64,000 bases of DNA from Staphylococcus lloydii (GTDB lineage Bacteria; Bacillota; Bacilli; Staphylococcales; Staphylococcaceae), in NCBI RefSeq assembly GCF_015775975.1, contig NZ_CP064056.1:1922001-1986000 (forward strand), in the 5' to 3' direction. Below are positions 19,435 to 27,382 of this stretch, piece by piece. A program made the position numbers and the translations under genes. The notes beneath the pieces were generated by a model. The model did not search any database. It saw only the letters and a list, made by a program, of their open reading frames with translations, and had not been told where the DNA came from. How positions within the stretch are numbered: the first letter of the stretch is position 1; every line of letters begins with the position of its first letter.

Positions 19435-20397
19435 ATGCACAAATTGAAACACAAGATGGAAACAAATCAAGCATACATATATTTCTTCGCGGTGATGATT
19501 GGTATTATATTGGGCCTATCTTCTACGGCTATTGCTACATTTTTCAAAGCATTAACCACACCTGCTATCATAATTTTAATGATTAGTATGTTCTGCCAAC
19601 TGCCATTAAATAATTTAAAAAGCCAATTTACCAATTTGAAATTTATAATAGTCTTATTATTATCAAACTTTATATTCATTCCCTTTTTAGTTTGGATACT
19701 TATAACAATTTTTAATATACAATCAGGTCCCATACAGTTAGGGCTTTATTTAGTTTTACTTATGCCTTGTATTGATTACGTCATTGTTTTCACTAGCTTA
19801 GGTAAAGGCAATGCCACGATGTTGTTAATATGTACACCTTTACTATTAATAGTTCAAATCGTATTACTGCCAGTTTATTTCACTATTTTTCTCACACATA
19901 GTGTAACTAACTATATCGACTTAACAACATTTTTATTTGCCTTTATATTTTTCATTTTAATACCTGTTGTCATTGCATTGATACTCCAAAAATTCAGCCA
20001 GAGCAACAAAGGGTTAAATAATATAAATCATGCAATAAGTTGGCTTCCTGTCCCGATGATGGCATTGGTACTCATAGCGGTTATTGCTTCTCAAATTTCA
20101 TTTGTAACCAAAGATCTTACAGTTATCTATCGAATTATTCCAATTTATATTTGTTTTGCTATTGTCGCACCCATTATTGGCAACCTATGTGCCAAACTAT
20201 TTAAATTGGATGTTGAGTTACGACGTAGCATAGCCTTTAGTGCCACGACGAGAAACTCACTTGTTGTGTTGCCACTCGCCTTAACATTACCTCAAAATCT
20301 AGCTCTTACTGTAACTTCAATTATCGTTACGCAAACTATCATCGAATTGATATTTGAAGTAATTTATATTCAAGTTATACCTAAACTTATAAAATAA
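19435..20397 (+). CDS. BASS/ACR3-superfamily transporter
   Basis: 320 residues, ten predicted membrane helices. Bile-acid/Na+ symporter-fold hallmarks: [20 protein letters not shown] in helix 4 and [21 protein letters not shown] in helix 9, the two crossed ion-binding motifs. The pattern is nearer the ACR3-type arsenite exporter branch, but the cysteine typical of ACR3 helix 4 is replaced by the PCIDY context and no arsR or arsC is adjacent, so the substrate is uncertain. Confidence 0.8.
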
Positions 20398-20436
20398 AGC
20401 GTATGTACCTATTTTTAGATACATACGCTTTTTTAG
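20396..20436 (+). terminator. Terminator of the BASS transporter gene
   Basis: AAGCGTATGTA / TACATACGCTT stem overlapping the region just past the stop, followed by TTTTTT. Confidence 0.85.
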
Positions 20437-20448
20437 CATATTTCTATA

Positions 20449-20895
20449 TTATAATTTTGTATAGTCTTGACCATGCAACATCCATCTCACATTATATTTA
20501 TCAGTAAATGCCCCCATTTTGCCACCCCAAAATTGTTCTTCCAATGGCATTTCTACGTTAATAGTATGGTGATCTTTTACACGGTCATATAATGCTTCGA
20601 CTTCTTTTACATCCGCTTCGTTATTAATATCATAATCAATCAACAACGAAATTGATTCATTAATTGACGAAGGCTTGCCGAAAGAATCGGAAGCTAATAT
20701 CGTTGTACCTGCAATTTTAAAATCTGAATGCATCGTTGCATTATCAGCCTCGTCTTCTGATATGCCGAAATTGCTTGCTTGTTGTGAATCTACTGGCAAG
20801 CGTTTTACATCAGTAGCCCCAAAAACTTCTTCATAATATGCAATTGCTTCTTTTGTGTTATCAAATGCTAAATATGGAAATAATGCTGTCATCAT
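20449..20895 (-). CDS. PhnB-like VOC (glyoxalase-fold) protein
   Basis: 148 residues. FPYLAFDNTKEAIAYYEEVFGA is the typical PhnB/3-demethylubiquinone-methyltransferase-like N-terminus, and EEQFWGGKMGAFTDKYNVRWMLHG the matching C-terminal repeat. VOC proteins bind metals and small molecules; the true role of PhnB-like members is not established. A second ATG one codon downstream is equally good; GAGGTG precedes both. Confidence 0.85.
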   Translation of the reverse strand: MMTALFPYLAFDNTKEAIAYYEEVFGATDVKRLPVDSQQASNFGISEDEADNATMHSDFKIAGTTILASDSFGKPSSINESISLLIDYDINNEADVKEVEALYDRVKDHHTINVEMPLEEQFWGGKMGAFTDKYNVRWMLHGQDYTKL

Positions 20896-21376
20896 TACAC
20901 CTCAAAAATTAATATAGTCTATCTTTATTTTAATTACTGCTAGTTTTACCCCTTTTAGTTAAAAATCACTCATAAAGACATGAAGAATCTTCCAACTTAC
21001 TAACTGGACTTGTAGCATTATATTTGTAATCAATTTATTATATATACTTTTTATTGTGTATATATGGATAAAATAGTAAAATTAATTTAATAAGTTTCAT
21101 AACGCTTAGTGTAACTATACATACATTAATGTTTTGACATATATACGCCGTGGAATACGTCAAGTAGTATGAACTTATATGCTTGAATAATAAGCTGATA
21201 ACTACAATACGTTAGTTTGTTATAGTCCTAACCATACTGACTTAAATTAATTAAACTTAATCGGTTAATTTTTTGTTTTTTATCATATTACTTATACTAC
21301 AAAAATTATCGCAAGTGCCTACTTAAGTTTAAATTTTTCTGTCTATTATAAAAATCATTTTTAGGGGTGGGTTATT
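20896..21376. other. 480-bp intergenic region, nothing recognised
   Basis: AT-rich. I checked both strands for small peptides with ribosome sites and for hairpin terminators and saw none; a promoter for the next peptide (TATAAA near 21346) is all I can suggest. Confidence 0.4.
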
Positions 21377-21526
21377 ATGAGAAAAATATTGTTATATGTT
21401 TTTATAGCTTCTCTTAGCATTTTAAGTTTTAAATTTTTGAATGCTAATACGACGAGACATGATTCAACTTCAGATGATCATGATGAAACTGAAGAAGATG
21501 AAGATCGTACTAATGATCAATTTTAA
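21377..21526 (+). CDS. Small membrane-anchored peptide with acidic tail
   Basis: 49 residues: MRK start, one hydrophobic helix (ILLYVFIASLSILSFKFL), then a strongly acidic tail (DHDETEEDEDRTNDQF). AGGGGTGGG ribosome site 7 nt upstream and a proper terminator 14 nt downstream favour a real gene. Resembles the 42-residue peptide at 19245. Confidence 0.6.
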   Translation: MRKILLYVFIASLSILSFKFLNANTTRHDSTSDDHDETEEDEDRTNDQF

Positions 21527-21539
21527 ATTGCTACTAACT

Positions 21540-21567
21540 GCCTTCTATCTATATGAAGGCTTTTTTA
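21540..21567 (+). terminator. Terminator of the 49-residue peptide gene
   Basis: GCCTTC / GAAGGC hairpin followed by TTTTTT. Confidence 0.8.
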
Positions 21568-21597
21568 TTTAAAGTATATTTTTGGTGATTTTCGATA

Positions 21598-21637
21598 CAA
21601 AAAAATCTATAACAATGGTTAATCATTGTTATAGATT
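21598..21637 (-). terminator. Terminator of the GlsB-like gene
   Basis: A 14-bp stem AATCTATAACAATG / CATTGTTATAGATT followed on the minus strand by TTTTTT, 9 nt from the stop. Confidence 0.85.
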
Positions 21638-21646
21638 CAAAATACA

Positions 21647-21895
21647 TTATTTTTTTATTGCTTTTAGTATAAATGATAGTACTAATATTAAAATAATTGC
21701 ACCGATTAATGCTGGGATAATAGGAACGCCACCTAAAACTGGTCCCCAAGTTCCTAATATTTTACTACCTAAAGCAGAACCAATTAAACCAGCAATGATG
21801 TTACCGATGATTCCACCTGGGATGTCTTTACCAAGGATTGCACCAGCTAACCAGCCGATTAATCCTCCGACTATAATCATAATTATAAAGCCCAT
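21647..21895 (-). CDS. GlsB/YeaQ/YmgE-family stress membrane protein
   Basis: 82 residues, three glycine-rich helices: MGFIIMIIVGGLIGWLAGAI, GIIGNIIAGLIGSALGSKIL, IPALIGAIILILVLSFIL. The GWLAG and GNIxxGxxGA motifs mark the transglycosylase-associated family, usually induced by general stress (SigB in Gram-positives). GGAGG start site. Confidence 0.88.
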   Translation of the reverse strand: MGFIIMIIVGGLIGWLAGAILGKDIPGGIIGNIIAGLIGSALGSKILGTWGPVLGGVPIIPALIGAIILILVLSFILKAIKK

Positions 21896-22064
21896 AACTT
21901 AACTCCTCCTAAATATATGTTGTGTATGGTATTTTCCATATATATATTACCCATACACCATCAACTAAAACCTAGTTATAGCAAAGAATTTAAGCATTTT
22001 TTATAATCTAATATTTCGAATTTTCAAAAAAGGTTGTTTGCTACTAATTGTTAAATACGGGCAT

Positions 22065-22173
22065 AAAAAGACCCCCAATTAAGGGGGCTGTCGGTTTAAA
22101 GGAAGTGTATCTATGCATGCCAAAGGGCACACAAGCTACTGTATCCTTTAAGCCACATGCCCTAAGGCATGCA
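22065..22173 (-). ncRNA. Structured small RNA (or leader), chromosomal copy of a two-member family
   Basis: About 109 nt. Promoter TTTACA (22203-22208), 17 bp, TATAAT (22180-22185). The RNA begins with a hairpin CATGCC-TTAG-GGCATG (22156-22172). A long-range stem TTAAAGGA / TCCTTTAA (22096-22103 with 22144-22151) encloses a TGCC-CTTT-GGCA hairpin (22118-22129). It ends in GCCCCC TTAATT GGGGG TCTTTTT (22065-22087). The element at 35886-36001 has the same order, loops and spacing. It could be a free sRNA, or an attenuating leader for the GlsB-like gene 165 nt downstream. Confidence 0.65.
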
Positions 22174-22179
22174 AAAAAC

Positions 22180-22208
22180 ATTATATGCAAATTAATTATT
22201 GATGTAAA
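22180..22208 (-). promoter_or_regulatory. Strong sigma-A promoter of the small RNA
   Basis: TTTACA - 17 bp - TATAAT; 5/6 and 6/6 matches, with the RNA 5' hairpin beginning 7 nt after the -10. Confidence 0.7.
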
Positions 22209-22316
22209 ATAATATTGCTTTAAATTATCTTCATTGGTGTAATCACAAATAAATTAATGAGATAATAGGTGTAACAATAATAAGTTATTTATTAATTACA
22301 CTTACAGAGGTCTTCT

Positions 22317-23063
22317 ATGTCTATAACTTTAATTACTTTGATATTACTCGCTATCTTTCTAGGCGCATTTATACGTACTTACTTTGGCTTTGGCGAAGCG
22401 CTAATCAGTATGCCTTTATTAGCACTAATCGGGTTAGATATTAAAAGCGCTATATCGATTATAGGTTTAGCTGGTTTAACCGTTGCGATGTTTAATATTT
22501 TATCTGAGTTAAAACATATAAAGTACAAAATTTTAAGTTTAATGTTATGCAGCAGTATCATCGGCATCCCAATTGGTATATATATCTTGCATCATTTTAA
22601 TACGACGATAATCCAAATCATATTAGCACTCTTTTTATTTTTATATGGCATTTATGCTTTTGGCAAAAGACAATTCTTTAACAACAATCGAAAACTCACG
22701 TTGCAATCACCTTATTGGAGTACAATTGCTGGTATGATTTCAGGTATTTTAGGGAGTTTATATAATTCTCATGGCGTGCCTATAGTCATCTATGCAACAC
22801 TAAGCAAGTGGCCTATTAAAACATTTAAAAGTACCTTGCAAGCACATTTCCTACTTACCGCTATTTTCGTAGTTATCGGTCAAGCATCTGGTAATGTATG
22901 GACAGATAAGACTATACCTATTTATTTAATGTCATTACCGTTGTTACTGCTCGCCACAATAATTGGCAGATACTTAACAATTAAAACACCAGCACATCAT
23001 TTTGAAAAGTGGGTTTATTTACTTATCGCTATGTTGGGTTTATTACTACTATTGTCAATTTAA
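22317..23063 (+). CDS. TauE/SafE-family membrane transporter
   Basis: 248 residues, seven to eight helices in two repeats. The first repeat starts ITLILLAIFLGAFIRTYFGFGEALISMPLLAL and the second carries SGILGSLYNSHGVPIVIYATLSKWP; the G-x-G-G-pattern and internal duplication are family marks. Members export sulfite, sulfoacetate or related anions; no sulfur gene adjoins, so the substrate is open. AGAGG ribosome site. Confidence 0.85.
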   Translation: MSITLITLILLAIFLGAFIRTYFGFGEALISMPLLALIGLDIKSAISIIGLAGLTVAMFNILSELKHIKYKILSLMLCSSIIGIPIGIYILHHFNTTIIQIILALFLFLYGIYAFGKRQFFNNNRKLTLQSPYWSTIAGMISGILGSLYNSHGVPIVIYATLSKWPIKTFKSTLQAHFLLTAIFVVIGQASGNVWTDKTIPIYLMSLPLLLLATIIGRYLTIKTPAHHFEKWVYLLIAMLGLLLLLSI

Positions 23064-23111
23064 AAACACATCAACTCAGTAGATGATGTGTTTTTTTATG
23101 TATATTTTTCG

Positions 23112-23861
23112 TTAATTAATTTTACCTTCTAATGTTTTTAAAAGCGCTTCAACACGAGCTGGTATTATTTTAAACTTCTGAGGAACGCTTGCTTTTTCAT
23201 TATCGCTAACATAAAATGCCTGATCTGCATATTTTAGTAACTCAAAATCATTTATATCATTGCCAAAAGCAATATATGGCTTTTCTCCTATAATGTTTCT
23301 TAGTGTAATATATTTATTTACATTTTTTGAGGTTATATCAATATTGTTATCTTTCTCGTGAAAGTGAATAGAAAGATTGCACCCATTTTCAATTAAATAT
23401 TGTTTAATTTTAGGATAAAGTTCACTAGCAATATCTACTAAAATAATTTTTATTGGATTAATAATTTTTTCACTACTTACATTTTTTGCTAAGTTATCTG
23501 GATCTAACTGTTTGAAAATTGAATTGTTTGAATCAACGTTTGCCGAGTAATTAAAAGAATCATCTATTATAAATTTCAAATTATAATCAGTAATAATTTG
23601 TTTAATTAACCTATATTCTTTCATGGGTATTTGTTTAACCACTTGTATGCTGTTGTTGATTGATATTATTGAGCCATTTCCCCCAATCAATGTATTGCTT
23701 TCAAATGCTTTTACAACTGGAAGTAAGTCTCTTATAGGTCTTGCAGAAGCGAATAATACTTCGTTGTTTTCTTCCAACGCTTTTATTTTCTTAATTAATG
23801 TTGAGTTTATATTTTTGCCATTAAAACAAATAGTTCCATCTATATCAAAAACATATATCAA
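23112..23861 (-). CDS. HAD-superfamily (type IIB, Cof-like) hydrolase
   Basis: 249 residues. HAD motif I FDIDGTICFNG at residues 5-15, motif II in VLFASARPIRDL, motif IV IAFGNDINDFELLKYA with the paired aspartates, and a type IIB cap in between. The motif III lysine is probably in the NKYITLRNIIG region. Cof-like enzymes dephosphorylate sugar phosphates or pyridoxal phosphate. Start is TTG at 23859-23861 after GGGGTG. Confidence 0.85.
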   Translation of the reverse strand: MIYVFDIDGTICFNGKNINSTLIKKIKALEENNEVLFASARPIRDLLPVVKAFESNTLIGGNGSIISINNSIQVVKQIPMKEYRLIKQIITDYNLKFIIDDSFNYSANVDSNNSIFKQLDPDNLAKNVSSEKIINPIKIILVDIASELYPKIKQYLIENGCNLSIHFHEKDNNIDITSKNVNKYITLRNIIGEKPYIAFGNDINDFELLKYADQAFYVSDNEKASVPQKFKIIPARVEALLKTLEGKIN

Positions 23862-23953
23862 ACTAACACCCCGCTAATTTACAATTTCATTATCAATAAA
23901 CTTGTAAATATTAATAAATGATTTTATTTAAAGCATTGTTGTAATGAAGTACT

Positions 23954-24424
23954 TTATATATATTTCTTCATTTTTACCATTTCTAATTTTTTGTTATTCG
24001 ATTTAATAATAAAATATTCATCATATATGTGAAATCCTAATGAACTATAAAGTTTTAAGTTTTTTGTAACATTCTGACGCACTTTGCAAATGATTTCAGA
24101 TATTCCATTTTCTCTAGCGAAACTTTCTAAATAAGTAATGATACTTTTACCAATACCTTTATTTCTATATTTAGGCAAGACTGATAATCTAAAAAAATAT
24201 AATATATTATCTTCGACTTGAAAACGAACCATTCCCAAAGGCTTATTTGATTCATAAGCGATAAATGCACTTTCTTCGTTTCGTTTAAATCCTTCTAAAA
24301 CGTCTTCTTCCCTTTCTTTTAGTGCGTTAGGAGGTATCTCGTCTGTCTCATATTCTGTAAAAGATTGAATCATTAAATCATAAATTAACTCAATATCTTT
24401 TAGTTGAGCCTTTTTAAAGTACAT
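23954..24424 (-). CDS. GNAT acetyltransferase
   Basis: 156 residues. Motif A LSVLPKYRNKGIGKSIITYLESFARENG has the acetyl-CoA pyrophosphate loop RNKGIG; motif B is LKLYSSLGFHIYDEYFIIK. Substrate unknown; GGAG start site; stands alone between the HAD gene and a siderophore-binding protein. Confidence 0.9.
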   Translation of the reverse strand: MYFKKAQLKDIELIYDLMIQSFTEYETDEIPPNALKEREEDVLEGFKRNEESAFIAYESNKPLGMVRFQVEDNILYFFRLSVLPKYRNKGIGKSIITYLESFARENGISEIICKVRQNVTKNLKLYSSLGFHIYDEYFIIKSNNKKLEMVKMKKYI

Positions 24425-24520
24425 ATATCATTTGCTCCTTACTGACAATATTCTATTAGCAACAGTTAAAATCTTTATTTTACCTTCATTGAATATTTAA
24501 ATAATAACATATCAATATAA

Positions 24521-24553
24521 AAACAACTCACCAAATAGGGTGAGTTGTTTTTA
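24521..24553 (-). terminator. Terminator of the siderophore-binding lipoprotein gene
   Basis: AACAACTCACC / GGGTGAGTTGTT hairpin with A- and T-rich flanks, 11 nt past the stop. Confidence 0.85.
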
Positions 24554-24563
24554 TATTGTTATG

Positions 24564-25475
24564 TTATTTATCTTGTTTTTCTAATATTGCTTTTTTAAAT
24601 TGTTCTCCCTGCTTCTCTACAGTAATTAAATCTCCATAGATAGCTTCGTCAGCTGGATAATAAATGACTTTATTATTTTTAACAGCTTTATTATTTTTCC
24701 ATATTGATGTTTTTGTAAAGTCAGTATTTGGCTTTTTACCATCTGCTGTAGGTATCATTAAGTAATCTCCAGAATACTCATTAAACTTCTCTTTTGGCAC
24801 TTTCATAAATTTCTCTTTAGGCATAGCCTTTTTAGCTTCAGGATCTTCTTTCACTTTAAAGCCATCATATAAAGTATCACTACCCCTACCAAAACGTGAG
24901 CCAAATTGGTATATATCTTTTTGTTGTATATCCATAATTGAGAATGTCGCATCTTTACCAATATGTTTTTTAATTTCTTTACCATCTTGTGCTAATTTTT
25001 TAGAAACTTCAGCCGCTTGTTTTTTAGCCTTTTGCTCTTTATTTACTAATTTTCCGTATTCTATATGTGTTTGTTTATAATCAAAGTTTTGTACTTTTAT
25101 TGGTACTGTTGGTGCAATTTTAGAGAATTTTTTATTATTCTTATTCTCTTTATATGTAATGATTAAATCTGGTTTTAATTTAGTAACTTCTTCAACATTT
25201 TCTGGATCTACTTTTTTTATTTTGTCATTACCAATATATTTGGAATTAGGAAAAGCACTCGTTATTGCCACTGGTTTAACGCCTAATTTTTTCAAATTAC
25301 CATAATTGGCAGTTAGTAAGACCACCCTTTTAGGGTTTTTTGGAATTTCTATTTTTTTACCATCTGTCGTCTTATACGTTTTCTTGTCCTTGGAATCCTT
25401 ATCTTGACTATCTTTGTTACCACATGCTGCAGTAATTAGCAGTAAACTTAAAATAAGGAATATAAATTTTTTCAT
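24564..25475 (-). CDS. FhuD2-like iron-hydroxamate siderophore-binding lipoprotein
   Basis: 303 residues. Lipobox ITAAC (Cys18) gives a lipid-anchored mature protein. The type III binding fold shows PKRVVLLT at strand one, KLKPDLIITY, and YQFGSRFGRGSDTLYDGFK, closely matching the S. aureus FhuD2 pattern (YTYGDNWGRGGEVLYQAF). It captures ferric hydroxamates for the FhuBG permease, which is encoded elsewhere, as for S. aureus fhuD2. ATG at 25473-25475 after GAGGTG. Controlled by the Fur box at 25509. Confidence 0.88.
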   Translation of the reverse strand: MKKFIFLILSLLLITAACGNKDSQDKDSKDKKTYKTTDGKKIEIPKNPKRVVLLTANYGNLKKLGVKPVAITSAFPNSKYIGNDKIKKVDPENVEEVTKLKPDLIITYKENKNNKKFSKIAPTVPIKVQNFDYKQTHIEYGKLVNKEQKAKKQAAEVSKKLAQDGKEIKKHIGKDATFSIMDIQQKDIYQFGSRFGRGSDTLYDGFKVKEDPEAKKAMPKEKFMKVPKEKFNEYSGDYLMIPTADGKKPNTDFTKTSIWKNNKAVKNNKVIYYPADEAIYGDLITVEKQGEQFKKAILEKQDK

Positions 25476-25508
25476 GTTTAACACCTCTTTTTTTCAAGTA
25501 TACTATTA

Positions 25509-25527
25509 ATTGATAATGATAATCAAT
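25509..25527. promoter_or_regulatory. Fur box upstream of the siderophore-binding protein gene
   Basis: ATTGATAATGATAATCAAT, an almost perfect 19-bp inverted repeat close to the GATAATGATAATCATTATC consensus, about 35 bp before the start codon. Predicts repression under iron-replete conditions. Confidence 0.85.
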
Positions 25528-25683
25528 GTTAATATTTGAAATTACAAATTATTAATGATTAAATATCTTTCACATTGTCAATTAACGTTCATATTTGGTG
25601 TAATATTTATCTATGCTTACAACTTATATGTGCTATGATTTCAATGTAGTTTTAACTTAAAATTTAATAACTGGAGAACAAAA

Positions 25684-26988
25684 ATGAGTAAGATAAATAA
25701 ACCATTATATTTTTATCTGATGCTATTCATATCAACTACCTTTATAGGAGCGTTATTACTATTTTTACCTTGTACTGGTAAAAAACCTATAGGATTTATT
25801 GATGCATTATTTATTGCTTCTAGTGCCTTTACAGTAACAGGGTTATCTCCTACTGATATCGGTACACAATTTAACGTTTTAGGACAAACTGTAATACTCC
25901 TACTTATACAAATTGGTGGATTAGGTATTGTGACGGTGACGATGCTCACTCTCATTTTCTTAAATAAGAAAATCTCAATTCGCAACAGATTTTTAATTAT
26001 GGTGACATGGAGTATTGATGATCCAGGTGGCATTGTAAAACTAATTAAACATTTAGCGATTTACACTTTGATTACCGAGTTTATCAGTTCCCTATGTCTT
26101 TGTTTATCATTTATACCTAAATTTGGTATTTCGAAAGGCATATTCGTGAGTGTGTTTACTGCCATTTCAGCATTTAACAATGCAGGATTTGCCTTATTTA
26201 AAAATAATTTAATAGATTTTACAAAAGATCCCATTGTTATGGTTACGGTGCCTTTATTGATTATACTAGGCGGATTAGGACATCTTGTGTTACTAGACTT
26301 AGCAACTTGTAAAAAATTAAAAAAACTTACTTTGCATTCAAAAATAGTTTTATCTACAACGGTCTTTTTAATTTTATTCGGTGCCATAACATTCTTTATT
26401 TTAGAAACAAATAATACGATGCAACATATGAATATTATTGAAAAAATTGGCACTTCATTTTTCCAATCAATAACGACAAGAACCGCAGGCTTTAATAGTG
26501 TCGATATTGGCCACATTAATAATCCAACGGCGTTATTATTAATGATGCTCATGTTTATTGGTGGAGCCCCATTAAGTGCGGCAGGTGGTATTAAAGTTAC
26601 AACTTTTGCAATTCTTGTGATGTTCGTAATTAGTACCATTAAAAAACATGATTACGTTGAGCTATTTAATAGAGAAATACCTCATAAACTTGTAAAACTA
26701 GCTACTGTAACGTTTATTGTGTCTTTAAGTTTCGTTTTTTTAGTTACGTTTGTGATAACTGTGCTAAACCCCAATGTTCAACTCATAAAAATACTGTTTG
26801 AAGTTGTTTCGGCCTTTGGTACCGTTGGTTTAACGATGGATTACACAGATAAATATCATGGCGTAACAGAACTAATTATTATTTTCGTCATGTTAATTGG
26901 TAAGGTTGGTATTTTAACTGTCTTAAGAGCTTTTGTTACACCTAAAGATAAAAAATACCATTACGCTAAAGGTCACATCCATCTCTAA
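25684..26988 (+). CDS. Ktr-type potassium uptake channel subunit (KtrB/KtrD)
   Basis: 434 residues, four M1-P-M2 repeats. The selectivity-filter segments are visible: FTVTGLSP, FNNAGFAL, TRTAGFNS and GTVGLTMD, each with the central glycine that conducts K+. The gate region GGAPLSAAGGIKVTTFA lies in repeat four's preceding helix. It needs a KtrA/KtrC RCK subunit, encoded elsewhere. Divergent from the siderophore protein; GGAG start. I cannot tell KtrB from KtrD. Confidence 0.93.
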   Translation: MSKINKPLYFYLMLFISTTFIGALLLFLPCTGKKPIGFIDALFIASSAFTVTGLSPTDIGTQFNVLGQTVILLLIQIGGLGIVTVTMLTLIFLNKKISIRNRFLIMVTWSIDDPGGIVKLIKHLAIYTLITEFISSLCLCLSFIPKFGISKGIFVSVFTAISAFNNAGFALFKNNLIDFTKDPIVMVTVPLLIILGGLGHLVLLDLATCKKLKKLTLHSKIVLSTTVFLILFGAITFFILETNNTMQHMNIIEKIGTSFFQSITTRTAGFNSVDIGHINNPTALLLMMLMFIGGAPLSAAGGIKVTTFAILVMFVISTIKKHDYVELFNREIPHKLVKLATVTFIVSLSFVFLVTFVITVLNPNVQLIKILFEVVSAFGTVGLTMDYTDKYHGVTELIIIFVMLIGKVGILTVLRAFVTPKDKKYHYAKGHIHL

Positions 26989-27026
26989 TTTGTAGTTACT
27001 TAAGCTAACTTTAACTTATATTCCAC

Positions 27027-27053
27027 ACTACCTTATATGAGGTAGTTTTTTTT
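27027..27053 (+). terminator. Terminator of the Ktr gene
   Basis: ACTACCT / AGGTAGT hairpin then TTTTTTTT. Confidence 0.85.
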
Positions 27054-27143
27054 AACTGGTCGAATATCAATATAAAAGAATCCTAGCATCATTCATCTGG
27101 ATTTCATATATTTATTTTATTAATAAACAAATAATGAAGACAT

Positions 27144-27170
27144 AAAAAAAGACTCTACTAAAGTAGAGTC
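27144..27170 (-). terminator. Strong isolated hairpin with U tract
   Basis: GACTCTAC TTTA GTAGAGTC followed on the minus strand by TTTTTTT. No gene directly upstream; it may end read-through from the CDP-glycerol gene or a short unrecognised RNA. Confidence 0.6.
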
Positions 27171-27235
27171 CATTATGAGCGTTATATAATAATGAGGTAA
27201 AGAAAACTGTATGTTAATTAAATTGTGAAATTTAA

Positions 27236-27266
27236 AAAAAGAGGTATAGCACGCTCAAAACTATAC
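27236..27266 (-). terminator. Terminator of the CDP-glycerol transferase gene
   Basis: GTATAG / CTATAC stem then CTCTTTTTTT on the minus strand. An additional AGGAAG / CTTCCT hairpin lies at 27285-27315. Confidence 0.65.
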
Positions 27267-27382
27267 AAAATGCAATTTAGTTAAGGAAGTATTTAGCGTC
27301 ATAAATAGCTTCCTACATTTAATATAATACTTTTGTTTATTATTGTAAATCTCACTTAACCAAATAGTGGTGATATAACTCA

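Noticed and set aside
21896..22080. Fst- or SprG-type toxin gene opposite the structured RNA
   Set aside because: I looked for a short hydrophobic ORF with a ribosome site on the plus strand and found none, so a type I toxin-antitoxin call is not supported.
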